NCBI GenBank assembly: GCA_036490955.1
Contig: DASXCX010000080.1
Span: 6,795-70,794 of the forward strand
DNA length: 64,000 bases
Reading direction: 5' to 3'
From: CAIKMD01 sp036490955
GTDB taxonomy: Bacteria; Pseudomonadota; Alphaproteobacteria; ATCC43930; CGMCC-115725
How positions within the stretch are numbered: position 1 is the first letter of the stretch; every line of letters starts with the position of its first letter. Of the stretch, positions 55,930 through 62,197 are shown in pieces. The translations under genes and the position numbers were made by a program. The notes under the pieces were generated by a model. That model searched no databases. It had not been told where the DNA came from and saw nothing but the letters and a program-made list of their open reading frames with translations.

Positions 55930-56294
55930 GCGCGGGGCTTGTGCCGATCGACGTATCCATCGCCGCGCCGGCGAGCGGGACGTTTGAGAGCGGCGCTGAG
56001 AACGATCTTGGCTTGTCGTTCAATCCGGGCTTTGTCGTCGGTCCGGGCTTCCTGACGCAAAGCGGTACGGCATCGCCTTCGGCGTCGAGCAGCCAGGAAA
56101 GCTTCCCGTCGTCGAGTTCGCCCGCGACGGCGTTGGCCAATCCGCCTGCCGGAATTGGCCTATCGACCCTGAACACCGCGCTGCCGAATTCGGCCGGCGC
56201 GCTCGCCACGACGTCGACGGCAAGCAGCTCGCTTCTGCTGTGGCTGCTGATCGGCGGCGCGGCAATTCTTCTTTTGAGCGGAGGGAAACGCTGA
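55926..56294 (+). CDS. Tail-anchored phage membrane protein 3
   Basis: This 122-residue protein has a beta-like start (GLVPIDVSIAAPASGTF), a Ser-rich middle with GLSTLNTALPNSAG, and the C-terminal helix LLLWLLIGGAAILLLSGGKR. TGATG couples it to the next gene. Confidence 0.72.
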   Translation: MSAGLVPIDVSIAAPASGTFESGAENDLGLSFNPGFVVGPGFLTQSGTASPSASSSQESFPSSSSPATALANPPAGIGLSTLNTALPNSAGALATTSTASSSLLLWLLIGGAAILLLSGGKR

Positions 56295-56428
56295 TGGCGT
56301 GGGGCAACTCGAGCGACAACGGTATCCGGGCGAGCGGCGGAACGATCGGCATGTTGCTGGTCGTCGGCGGCGCGCTGCTGGCGTTGTGGATGATTCATCC
56401 GAAATTCTCCGCGAGCCTCGGGCGGTGA
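56294..56428 (+). CDS. Tail-anchored phage membrane protein 4
   Basis: This 44-residue protein starts at ATG 56294 and is mostly one helix (GTIGMLLVVGGALLALWMI) with a short polar N-terminus and HPKFSASLGR at the end. The coupling start is preferred to an upstream in-frame ATG lying inside the previous gene. Confidence 0.65.
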   Translation: MAWGNSSDNGIRASGGTIGMLLVVGGALLALWMIHPKFSASLGR

Positions 56429-56734
56429 ATGTGCGGCGGCAGCTCGTCATCGCAAACATCGGCGACGTCGACCAACACGACGGCGGTCACGAGTGTCAGC
56501 AACGTTACAACCAATGTGCCGATCACCGTCGACACGTCGGATTTGGCGGACGCGTTGAAGGCGCTCGCGGGTGCGGACGAGGTGGGCGCGGTCGTGTCGG
56601 GCGCGGCGCAAGTGCAAAGCGCGAAGATCGCCGCGAGCGCCGGGCCTTCATGGTCGACGATCATCACGATCGGCGGCGCGTTGATCGGTATCGCGATCGC
56701 GCTGCATCTCATCAAGGTAAAGGGCTTTAAATGA
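56429..56734 (+). CDS. Tail-anchored phage membrane protein 5
   Basis: This 101-residue protein has a Ser/Thr-rich N-terminus (CGGSSSSQTSATS), an Asp/Ala helix (DTSDLADALKALAGADEV) and the helix IITIGGALIGIAIALHLIKVKG. ATG follows the prior stop directly; its stop overlaps the next start. Confidence 0.7.
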   Translation: MCGGSSSSQTSATSTNTTAVTSVSNVTTNVPITVDTSDLADALKALAGADEVGAVVSGAAQVQSAKIAASAGPSWSTIITIGGALIGIAIALHLIKVKGFK

Positions 56735-57564
56735 CGACGCGCAATCGCCCGAATTACCAGATCTATTATCTGCCGCTGACGAACGCCGGGCAGATGGACG
56801 TGCCGGCGATCGGCACGCGCGTTGCGATGCTCGGGTGCTTCACCGGCGCGACGGTGATTTTCAGCGGCGGCGCTCAGCAGCTCGCGGGCGGTACGCCAAC
56901 AGCGGGCACGGTCAATGTCCAGGTTGGCAAGACGCTGGGCGACGGCATTCCCTTCGCGCCGGGCAACAAGCTTCGCGTCGATAACAAATTTGATTTTCTG
57001 CGTTTCAGTTGGTCGGCGCAGGCCGGTGTCATCGCGATCATGGCTGTCAGCGACGACGCGGAAGGCAACGGCATCGAATTCGACGCGCCGCCTGCCGTCG
57101 CGCTCGGCAACTTCACGCTGCAACAAGGCGGCAACGTCGCTCAGGTCGATTTCAACGGCGCGCTACAGGTGCAGCTCCGCGACGTGTTCGGCGGCTTGAT
57201 CGGCGAGGGTGATCCGTCGAGCGGCGGCCTGCGCGTCGACAATTCAACGCGCATCGGCGCATCGTCTGTCTCGCTCAATGGGCCGGCGGCAGGCGCGACG
57301 ACGATCCTGGCGGCAGGATCAAACACAAACGGCGTCACGGTGAAGGCCGGCTTCACTGTGCTCGGCGGCTCAGCGGTTTTCTTGCAGCTCTGTAGTGGCG
57401 CGACGCCGCCCACGTCGCTGACAAGCAATCCGTCACTGCTCACGGGTTTCAGCACCTTCGGCGTGCTTCCCGAGGATATCTATTTGCCGCCAGGGCAAGG
57501 GCTATATGCGTGGGAAGGCTCGGCCGGCGCTGGCGGCATGTTCGGAACCTACACGGTGCATTGA
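56731..57564 (+). CDS. Phage beta-rich structural protein, possible minor capsid or spike
   Basis: This 277-residue protein lacks signal or membrane helices and is Gly/Ala/Val-rich with many predicted strands (LRVDNKFDFLRFSWSAQAGV, VALGNFTLQQGGNVAQVDFN, FTVLGGSAVFLQLCSG) and a C-terminal YTVH. Position among structural genes and composition suggest a penton, spike or receptor-binding protein; no direct homology is recognised. Confidence 0.6.
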   Translation: MTTRNRPNYQIYYLPLTNAGQMDVPAIGTRVAMLGCFTGATVIFSGGAQQLAGGTPTAGTVNVQVGKTLGDGIPFAPGNKLRVDNKFDFLRFSWSAQAGVIAIMAVSDDAEGNGIEFDAPPAVALGNFTLQQGGNVAQVDFNGALQVQLRDVFGGLIGEGDPSSGGLRVDNSTRIGASSVSLNGPAAGATTILAAGSNTNGVTVKAGFTVLGGSAVFLQLCSGATPPTSLTSNPSLLTGFSTFGVLPEDIYLPPGQGLYAWEGSAGAGGMFGTYTVH

Positions 57565-57566
57565 TC

Positions 57567-57797
57567 ATGACAGTCGAGATTGGTCGGAACGTCACCAATT
57601 TTGCGAACGGGTCGAGCGTCGTCGCTGTGACGACGGCAACGCTACCCGACGAAACCAAGCCCGTGAGCCAGGACAACGCGCCGAGCGCCGTTGCCACGGC
57701 TTACACGATCACGGCGGGACCGGACGGCGCGATGCCGCCCGGCTATCCCGATGCATTTCCCGGCGCGACGGTGAGCGACAATGATCAAACCGGCTGA
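57567..57797 (+). CDS. Phage hypothetical, probable structural
   Basis: This 76-residue protein (VEIGRNVTNFANGSSVVAVT, AYTITAGPDGAMPPGYPDAF) is beta-rich and collinear with the previous protein, so may be its partner. It overlaps the transglycosylase gene by 17 bases. Confidence 0.58.
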   Translation: MTVEIGRNVTNFANGSSVVAVTTATLPDETKPVSQDNAPSAVATAYTITAGPDGAMPPGYPDAFPGATVSDNDQTG

Positions 57798-58206
57798 TCT
57801 TCTGCCGATCATTCAATGCGAAGCGCCCGATTTCGATCCGGCGCTGATCCTCGGCTTCGTGCAGACCGAAAGCAGCTTCAACGAGCGCGCGTTTCGCATC
57901 GATCGCAACGGCGGCAGCTACGGCTTGATGCAGCTCGATCTAAGTACCGCGCGCGATCGCGGCTATCCCGGCGATGCCTTCGGTCTTTACGATCCGAAAA
58001 CCAATATCCATTACGGCGTGGCGCAGCTCCGCTGGATCAACCGCTACCTCGCGTCTTATTCGGCGGTCGGCCTGCAATCGATGATCGCCGCATACAACGA
58101 AGGCGTGGGCCGCGTCGTCAAGGGCAATCCCGATCCGCGTTACGTCGCCTCGGTGATCGCGTCGCGCGATCGTTTCCGCGCGATCCTGCATGAAGGCGTG
58201 GCATGA
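57781..58206 (+). CDS. Lytic transglycosylase (SLT/goose-lysozyme-like)
   Basis: This 141-residue peptidoglycan-cleaving enzyme has catalytic Glu30 in GFVQTESSFNERAFR, GSYGLMQLDLSTA and the AAYNEGVGRV helix, all typical of family-1 lytic transglycosylases. With no signal peptide it needs the virion membrane or a holin to reach the wall. It may act at entry or lysis. ATGA joins it to the next membrane gene. Confidence 0.88.
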   Translation: MIKPADLLPIIQCEAPDFDPALILGFVQTESSFNERAFRIDRNGGSYGLMQLDLSTARDRGYPGDAFGLYDPKTNIHYGVAQLRWINRYLASYSAVGLQSMIAAYNEGVGRVVKGNPDPRYVASVIASRDRFRAILHEGVA

Positions 58207-58367
58207 CCGTCATCGATGCGGATTACGTCCTGAAGCAGCTAGAGGCTCACCAAGCCGAATGCGCGCGGCGCTGGTGGTCCGTGATGAGTTTAGCGATCGG
58301 CAATCTGGTGGTGCTGGTCGCGGGTATGGCGACAATCATCGTCGACCTTCTTAGCCACCATCATTGA
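58203..58367 (+). CDS. Single-span membrane protein, holin candidate
   Basis: This 54-residue protein has a charged N-terminal helix (DYVLKQLEAHQAECARRWW) and one long hydrophobic helix (MSLAIGNLVVLVAGMATIIV). Directly after the transglycosylase through ATGA, it has the size and place of a holin, but could be a virion membrane protein. Confidence 0.65.
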   Translation: MTVIDADYVLKQLEAHQAECARRWWSVMSLAIGNLVVLVAGMATIIVDLLSHHH

Positions 58368-58377
58368 GGAGAAAAGC

Positions 58378-58563
58378 ATGAACGCTTCGCTACTCGCATT
58401 GCTCGCCCTACTGGTCGAGAATGCGCCGAAGATCACGGCCGATGCTGTGAAAACCTATGCCGATATCGCCCATGGCGAGGGTGGTCTCGGTAAAGTGCAA
58501 ACCGCGCTGGCCGATCTGTCGAAGACGGTGAGCGACGCGGTTGCGGCTCAGCAGGCCGCGTAA
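58378..58563 (+). CDS. Phage small helical protein
   Basis: This 61-residue protein has a hydrophobic start (NASLLALLALLVENAPKI) then an amphipathic helix (VQTALADLSKTVSDAVAAQQ). GAGGAGAAAAGC precedes the ATG. It could lie on a membrane. Confidence 0.62.
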   Translation: MNASLLALLALLVENAPKITADAVKTYADIAHGEGGLGKVQTALADLSKTVSDAVAAQQAA

Positions 58564-58564
58564 C

Positions 58565-58717
58565 ATGGCCGACGAAACCGAGGAAAAGAAATCGCCGCTC
58601 GCCGCGCGCATTGCGGCGCTGGAGGACGGGTTCCAAAAGTTGGAGAAGCTGGTGATGAGCCACCACGTCAAATTCAACTGGCCGGAAGAGGCGACCGATG
58701 GCGAAGCGAAAGCGTAA
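58565..58717 (+). CDS. Phage small coiled-coil protein
   Basis: This 50-residue charged protein (ADETEEKKSPLAARIAALED, FQKLEKLVMSHH) probably forms a short coiled coil. ATG lies one base after the previous stop. The end overlaps the protamine-like peptide gene. Confidence 0.58.
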   Translation: MADETEEKKSPLAARIAALEDGFQKLEKLVMSHHVKFNWPEEATDGEAKA

Positions 58718-58769
58718 GCGTCGGATGCCGAAGCGCGGCAAAAACGGCCGTTTCAAAAAGCGGCGGTGA
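58698..58769 (+). CDS. 23-residue protamine-like DNA-condensing peptide candidate
   Basis: ATG 58698 opens a 23-residue peptide in which most residues are Arg or Lys (starting AKRKRKRR and ending GRFKKRR), with no acidic residue. It resembles in character adenovirus core peptide mu and the J protein of phiX174. It overlaps the previous gene's end by 20 bases and ends three bases before the next ATG, fitting the tight packing. Confidence 0.62.
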   Translation: MAKRKRKRRMPKRGKNGRFKKRR

Positions 58770-58772
58770 TCG

Positions 58773-59006
58773 ATGGACGGTGACAGCTCGTCGCAATTCT
58801 CGACGGATGCCCTTGGCAATCTGATCGGCGAAGCGCCGGGCTCACCGTTCATTACCAATTCCGGCGACGCGATCGGCGCGGGCGGTTCGGTGCTCAGCAC
58901 CGGCGCGGGTAGCTTGCTCGGCGACCTTGTGCCTTCGCTTCCCTGGTACGTCTGGGTGGCGCTCGGCGTCTTAGGCTTCGTTCTCTTGCGCGATGTGGTG
59001 AAGTGA
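58773..59006 (+). CDS. Tail-anchored phage membrane protein 6
   Basis: This 77-residue protein starts MDGDSSSQF and ends with WYVWVALGVLGFVLLRDVVK, one membrane helix with a basic end. It shares the MDG(D/S) start with the next two genes, which suggests three related copies. TGATG couples to the next gene. Confidence 0.72.
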   Translation: MDGDSSSQFSTDALGNLIGEAPGSPFITNSGDAIGAGGSVLSTGAGSLLGDLVPSLPWYVWVALGVLGFVLLRDVVK

Positions 59007-59293
59007 TGGACGGCGACACGGTTCAAGCCAACATCGACGATCAGCCCGGCATTTCGGGCGGCTTCAATCCGCTCGCGTTGATCGATTCGACGCTGAGCGA
59101 CGCGCAGTTGAACAATCTCGCCGGCTCGCCGTCGACCGATGCCGCGCTCGCCTCGGGCGACGAAAGCTTGCTTTCGCAGCTCGGCGCGCCGTCGAGCGCG
59201 ACGGGCCTCGGCTCGATCTTCGGCAATGTGCCGAGCTGGTTTCTGATCGGCGCTGTCGGGCTGGTGGTCGTGGCCGTGATGATGAGGAAGTAG
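59006..59293 (+). CDS. Tail-anchored phage membrane protein 7
   Basis: This 95-residue protein starts at ATG 59006 (MDGDTVQAN), has an Asp/Leu/Ser-rich middle and ends in the helix SWFLIGAVGLVVVAVMMRK. Same design as its neighbours. Confidence 0.72.
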   Translation: MDGDTVQANIDDQPGISGGFNPLALIDSTLSDAQLNNLAGSPSTDAALASGDESLLSQLGAPSSATGLGSIFGNVPSWFLIGAVGLVVVAVMMRK

Positions 59294-59295
59294 CG

Positions 59296-59559
59296 ATGGA
59301 CGGCAGCGACACGTCACAGCAAAGCGACGACAGCACGCCGCAAGAAATCCTGGGCGTGTTTCAGGGGAGTGTGTCGACGCCGCTGGGGCCGGCCGATGCG
59401 TTCTCGACCTTGAGCGTCGACCCTTCCGTCCTGGCCGGCAACGCGACGGCGGCCGGCTCGGCTTTCGCGAGCGGCGCGCTTGGGCAGCTCACGCCGTTTC
59501 TGCCCTATCTCGCGATCGGCACCGTCGTGCTGGTCGCGGTGATCGCGCTGAAAGGGTGA
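59296..59559 (+). CDS. Tail-anchored phage membrane protein 8
   Basis: This 87-residue protein (MDGSDTSQQ start) ends in the helix FLPYLAIGTVVLVAVIALKG. It ends by overlap with the GTG start of the next gene. Confidence 0.72.
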   Translation: MDGSDTSQQSDDSTPQEILGVFQGSVSTPLGPADAFSTLSVDPSVLAGNATAAGSAFASGALGQLTPFLPYLAIGTVVLVAVIALKG

Positions 59560-60005
59560 TCCGGCGCGCGACCGCGGCCGATCTTGATCCCGTCGCGGCG
59601 ATCGCCGTGGCGCTTTGCGCGACGTTCGGCCCGGACTATCCCAAGCCCGATCGTTCACATATCCTCGCCGAGCTGCGCCGGGTTATCGAGAACGGTTTTA
59701 TCCTGGTAAGCGAAAGGTGCGGGACGATCGATGGCGCGCTGGCTTTGGAGCGCGGCCGGTTTTCATTCTCGGCCGAGCCCGTGATCTTCGATCGCGGATT
59801 TTACGCGACGGGCAGCGGGCGGCAGCTCCTCGCCGCAGCGCGCGCGCTCGGCCGAGCGCTGGGCTTGCCGGTCTATGTCACGCGCTTCACGCGCGCGACC
59901 GTGCGGCTCGCGGCCGAGCGTCCATCGACACGAGTTGAGCGGTGGGGTCGGCCAGACCCTGACGCTATAGCAATCAAAAAATATATCACTGACAGCCCGG
60001 CTTGA
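59556..60005 (+). CDS. GNAT-like acetyltransferase carried by the phage
   Basis: This 149-residue protein starts at GTG 59556 by GTGA overlap. IRRATAADLDPVAAIAVALC is the usual first strand-helix of GNAT enzymes, and GFYATGSGRQLLAAARALGRALGLPVYVT could be the acetyl-CoA loop and following helix. The canonical RxxGxG/A is only partly present. It is the last rightward gene. A target could be host or phage protein. Confidence 0.55.
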   Translation: MIRRATAADLDPVAAIAVALCATFGPDYPKPDRSHILAELRRVIENGFILVSERCGTIDGALALERGRFSFSAEPVIFDRGFYATGSGRQLLAAARALGRALGLPVYVTRFTRATVRLAAERPSTRVERWGRPDPDAIAIKKYITDSPA

Positions 60006-60041
60006 CGGGTCTCGGTCCCGGCCTTCAACGGGGCTGGCGTG

Positions 60042-60188
60042 CTACGGCGATGGAGCGGGCGCGGCCGGGCAATCGGAGTAGTGGAAAAACGGCATCCCGA
60101 CTTCGTGACAGGTCGAGCCGTCCGGCGCTTTCTGGACGTTGACGCAACCGGCGAGCGCGAGGCAAAGCAGCAAAAAAAGCGGTTTCAT
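60042..60188 (-). CDS. Phage-encoded small lipoprotein
   Basis: A 48-residue frame has a lipoprotein signal (MKPLFLLLCLALAGC, lipobox LAGC with Cys15) and a short mature part with two further Cys and a Pro-rich end. AAGGGGAACGG precedes its ATG, which overlaps the stop of the upstream HTH frame (ATGA). It is last in the leftward phage operon; an exclusion factor or outer spanin are possible roles. Confidence 0.72.
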   Translation of the reverse strand: MKPLFLLLCLALAGCVNVQKAPDGSTCHEVGMPFFHYSDCPAAPAPSP

Positions 60189-60615
60189 CCGTTCCCCTTT
60201 AAGGTGCGACGGACGATCTTACACACCGTGACCTCGTGAAGGCCAACCCGGAGTCCGATGGCGGCGTTGGAAAGCCCCCTTCGGGCGAGCCGCATGAGAT
60301 TTCACGGTCGCGCGAGATGCGCGCCAGGGCCTTCCTCTGGCGCTCTGTGGCGGCTTTGGAGAACCGTATCGCTGGCTTGCCCCAAATCTTTTCATGCCGC
60401 GCGGCCTGATCGGCGCGATCGCGGGCGAGCGCTGCCAGCACGTCATGCGCCTGGGCGACGGCTTTGAGCGCGTCGGCCGGCAGATCGAGCAGGGGCGAGG
60501 GCAAAGCCTCCCCCAAGGTTTTGCGGTGCCGAGGCACACCCCGAAGGGTTGCGGTGAAACCTTGATTGATTGTTAACACGATGCCCAGGGCGCGTAATCG
60601 TGAGCGGCCCGGCAT
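60185..60615 (-). pseudogene. Frameshifted HTH protein (or programmed frameshift) of the leftward phage operon
   Basis: Frame 1 (60615 to 60199) gives a helical domain (ADALKAVAQAHDVLAALARD, KAATERQRKALARISRDREI) and then turns into low-quality sequence at about 60303. In the -1 frame, 60295 to 60185 encodes LARRGLSNAAIGLRVGLHEV plus TVCKIVRR, a resolvase/Fis-like HTH, ending by ATGA overlap with the lipoprotein gene. One missing A in the AAA at about 60302 would join both. Either a sequencing/assembly indel, a real mutation, or programmed frameshifting. Start uncertain (ATG 60615 or GTG 60579). Confidence 0.6.
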
Positions 60616-60689
60616 GTCATATGCTCGACTTTGAGATAGCCAGCCATCGCTGAGCTGAGGCAGAGCACGACGAAAACCGTTCTCAGCAT
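60573..60689 (-). CDS. 38-residue secreted or membrane peptide
   Basis: ATG 60689 opens a peptide with an N-terminal hydrophobic helix (LRTVFVVLCLSSAMAG), which could be a signal sequence, and a short tail with two Cys. It overlaps the end of the gene before it (ATGCTGA) and the start of the next frame. Confidence 0.5.
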   Translation of the reverse strand: MLRTVFVVLCLSSAMAGYLKVEHMTCRAAHDYAPWASC

Positions 60690-60868
60690 GGCAACGGCAT
60701 CCGGGCGAGGACGCGGGTGACGGCGTCGGCGCCGGCCAGGGCCAGCTCGCGATCGTGGGTCAAGCCGGGCAGCGGACAGCCCGGCACGTCGCTGACGATA
60801 TCGCCGATCGCCGCCGCGAGCTGCTCATAGGCGACCATCAGCGTCAGCAGTTTCTCGCGCTGGGTCAT
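60683..60868 (-). CDS. Phage hypothetical protein of leftward operon
   Basis: This 61-residue protein (TQREKLLTLMVAYEQLAAAI, ALAGADAVTRVLARMPLPC) is helical. ATG 60868 overlaps the previous stop. No family known. Confidence 0.58.
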   Translation of the reverse strand: MTQREKLLTLMVAYEQLAAAIGDIVSDVPGCPLPGLTHDRELALAGADAVTRVLARMPLPC

Positions 60869-61065
60869 GGCGCTATTTTTTTAGCTGCCAATCTGGCGAA
60901 GCGAGCGGCTTCGCGACGCAGTCGCGCAAGCAACGTGGGACAGGGTGGAATGTCGCCATCGGCAATGGCGCGTTCGATTAGTTTAGCGTGTTCTAAAGCT
61001 TCAAGCGCTTTGTCGAGCAGTTCACGAATCGTTTCGAATTCGAAGCCTTCAGGTATAATCGTCAT
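60865..61065 (-). CDS. Phage hypothetical, first gene of leftward operon
   Basis: This 66-residue helical protein (ETIRELLDKALEALEHAKLI, LLARLRREAARFARLAAKKI) starts at ATG 61065. In the circular phage the repressor frame would end at TGA 61062-61064, overlapping this ATG as ATGA, which strongly suggests the two were one operon. In the chromosome it has lost that promoter and has only about 90 bases before dif. Confidence 0.65.
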   Translation of the reverse strand: MTIIPEGFEFETIRELLDKALEALEHAKLIERAIADGDIPPCPTLLARLRREAARFARLAAKKIAP

Positions 61066-61158
61066 GCTGCGGCTCGCGGGGAGAGAGCGCGGGCGCGGTA
61101 ATTAGATACCGCGTTGCCTAAGCCTGGGGACCGATCGGTGCGCCGTTTCCGCCGCCGA

Positions 61159-61186
61159 AACGCGCATAATGTATATTATGGGAAAT
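61159..61186. repeat. dif: Right provirus boundary: dif site
   Basis: AACGCGCATAA-TGTATA-TTATGGGAAAT matches E. coli dif at 23 of 28 positions (XerC half 8/11, centre 6/6, XerD half 9/11). It is the attR of the provirus, its right half being the chromosomal XerD arm. The unoccupied chromosomal dif would have joined 49512-49522 to TGTATA and 61176-61186 (22 of 28). A dif site places this window at the replication terminus. Confidence 0.9.
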
Positions 61187-61233
61187 AATGGCGCCACGTT
61201 TCACTTCACATACCCAACGGCTAGAGGTAGACA

Positions 61234-62061
61234 ATGTACCTCTATAGCGCCGGCCCGGAACCTTGCGAATCGTCGCCTTGGCAGTCCCGCCGGCTTTGGA
61301 GCCTATGGGACATGATGAGACTTAAGGCCGGTAGTTTCATGGCCATGATTGTCAACAATCGAAGCATGCAACTCGTGATGCAAGACATGAACGCGACAAT
61401 AGAACCGGGAGTTCGCGACGCGGCCAAAAAGTATATCGAGAATATGAAAAACACATGCGATGAGCTCGGGCTGTCTGTTACATCCGATATGACGGTGTAT
61501 CTGGCTCAAGCGCGAACGGTCCAGGATTTTCGCAATGCCATGGCCATGATTGAACGGGCGATGCATTCCGAACTGAACCGGCGTGTATTTGTTGCTCCCG
61601 ATACCGCTTACATCGAATTTTTTGAGAGATCTACCCTGTTTGGTGAAAGCGTTTTCAATGCCTTCCCTTCCGCAGCAGACGATATTTTTGAAGCTGGGAG
61701 TTGCTTGGCTCTTGAACGCAGTACGGCATGCGTCATGCACCTGATGCGCGTTATGGAATGCGGTCTCGCGGCGCTTGCCGGTGCGGTGGCTGTGGAAAAG
61801 CAAAACGATTGGGGAAGCTACTTGCGGGAGATCACTAGGGAACTGACGCAGCGTGCAAAGACATCTGGCGCTCGCTCACCGGATGAACAGTTTTATGCCG
61901 AAGCAGCGGCCAGTTTTGATCACGTGCGCAGGGCGTGGCGTAATCCAACTATGCATGTCGAACACACGTATCCACCGAAGCGGGCCAAAGAGATATTGGA
62001 AGCAGTAAAATCTTTTATGAATCATCTCTCGACGAAGATTTCCGAGGAACGACGCGCTTGA
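61234..62061 (+). CDS. HEPN-like protein next to dif, possible defence gene
   Basis: This 275-residue protein has lower GC than the window. The C-terminal part has a helical bundle and the motif RRAWRNPTMHVEHTY, where RNPTMH fits the RX4-6H motif of HEPN RNases. Upstream, LALERSTACVMHLMRVMECG is typical of related uncharacterised proteins. HEPN proteins often serve in abortive infection or toxin systems. AGAGG precedes ATG 61234; ATG 61311 is an alternative start. Confidence 0.62.
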   Translation: MYLYSAGPEPCESSPWQSRRLWSLWDMMRLKAGSFMAMIVNNRSMQLVMQDMNATIEPGVRDAAKKYIENMKNTCDELGLSVTSDMTVYLAQARTVQDFRNAMAMIERAMHSELNRRVFVAPDTAYIEFFERSTLFGESVFNAFPSAADDIFEAGSCLALERSTACVMHLMRVMECGLAALAGAVAVEKQNDWGSYLREITRELTQRAKTSGARSPDEQFYAEAAASFDHVRRAWRNPTMHVEHTYPPKRAKEILEAVKSFMNHLSTKISEERRA

Positions 62062-62182
62062 ACGCCTTATCAAAAGCCTCTGGCGACTCATCCGCCTCTA
62101 GCTTCTTGGCGATCTCCAAGAATCGTTTGTGTTGCTCGGCGGGTGTTTCTTTGCGCTTAGGCGCAACGGCTTTGCGGGACAT
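62015..62182 (-). CDS. Small charged hypothetical protein
   Basis: A 55-residue Lys/Glu-rich protein (ETPAEQHKRFLEIAKKLEAD, SPEAFDKAFKRVV) follows the zinc-ribbon gene on the same strand with a 15-base gap. This pattern recurs in accessory regions of proteobacteria, of unknown role. It overlaps the convergent HEPN-like gene by 47 bases. Confidence 0.65.
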   Translation of the reverse strand: MSRKAVAPKRKETPAEQHKRFLEIAKKLEADESPEAFDKAFKRVVPRKSSSRDDS

Positions 62183-62197
62183 GACTCGATGATAGCA

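Larger units (their letters stand above)
49523..61175 (+). mobile_element. Xer/dif-integrated provirus, predicted tailless membrane-containing phage, 11.65 kb
   Basis: The element lies between two direct dif-like sites 11,647 bases apart. It encodes a rolling-circle initiator, a packaging ATPase, a PM2-P2-like capsid candidate, many tail-anchored membrane proteins, a lytic transglycosylase and an HTH repressor, but no integrase and no tail genes. Nearly all genes touch or overlap by ATGA, GTGA or TGATG. Size is near PM2 (about 10 kb) and FLiP (about 9.2 kb). Integration by host XerCD is inferred from the ends and the lack of a recombinase. Confidence 0.88.

Noticed and set aside
60039..60239. 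Plus-strand frame of 66 codons after the acetyltransferase
   Set aside because: The opposite strand holds a lipoprotein with a good signal peptide and ribosome site; the plus frame has no family features.
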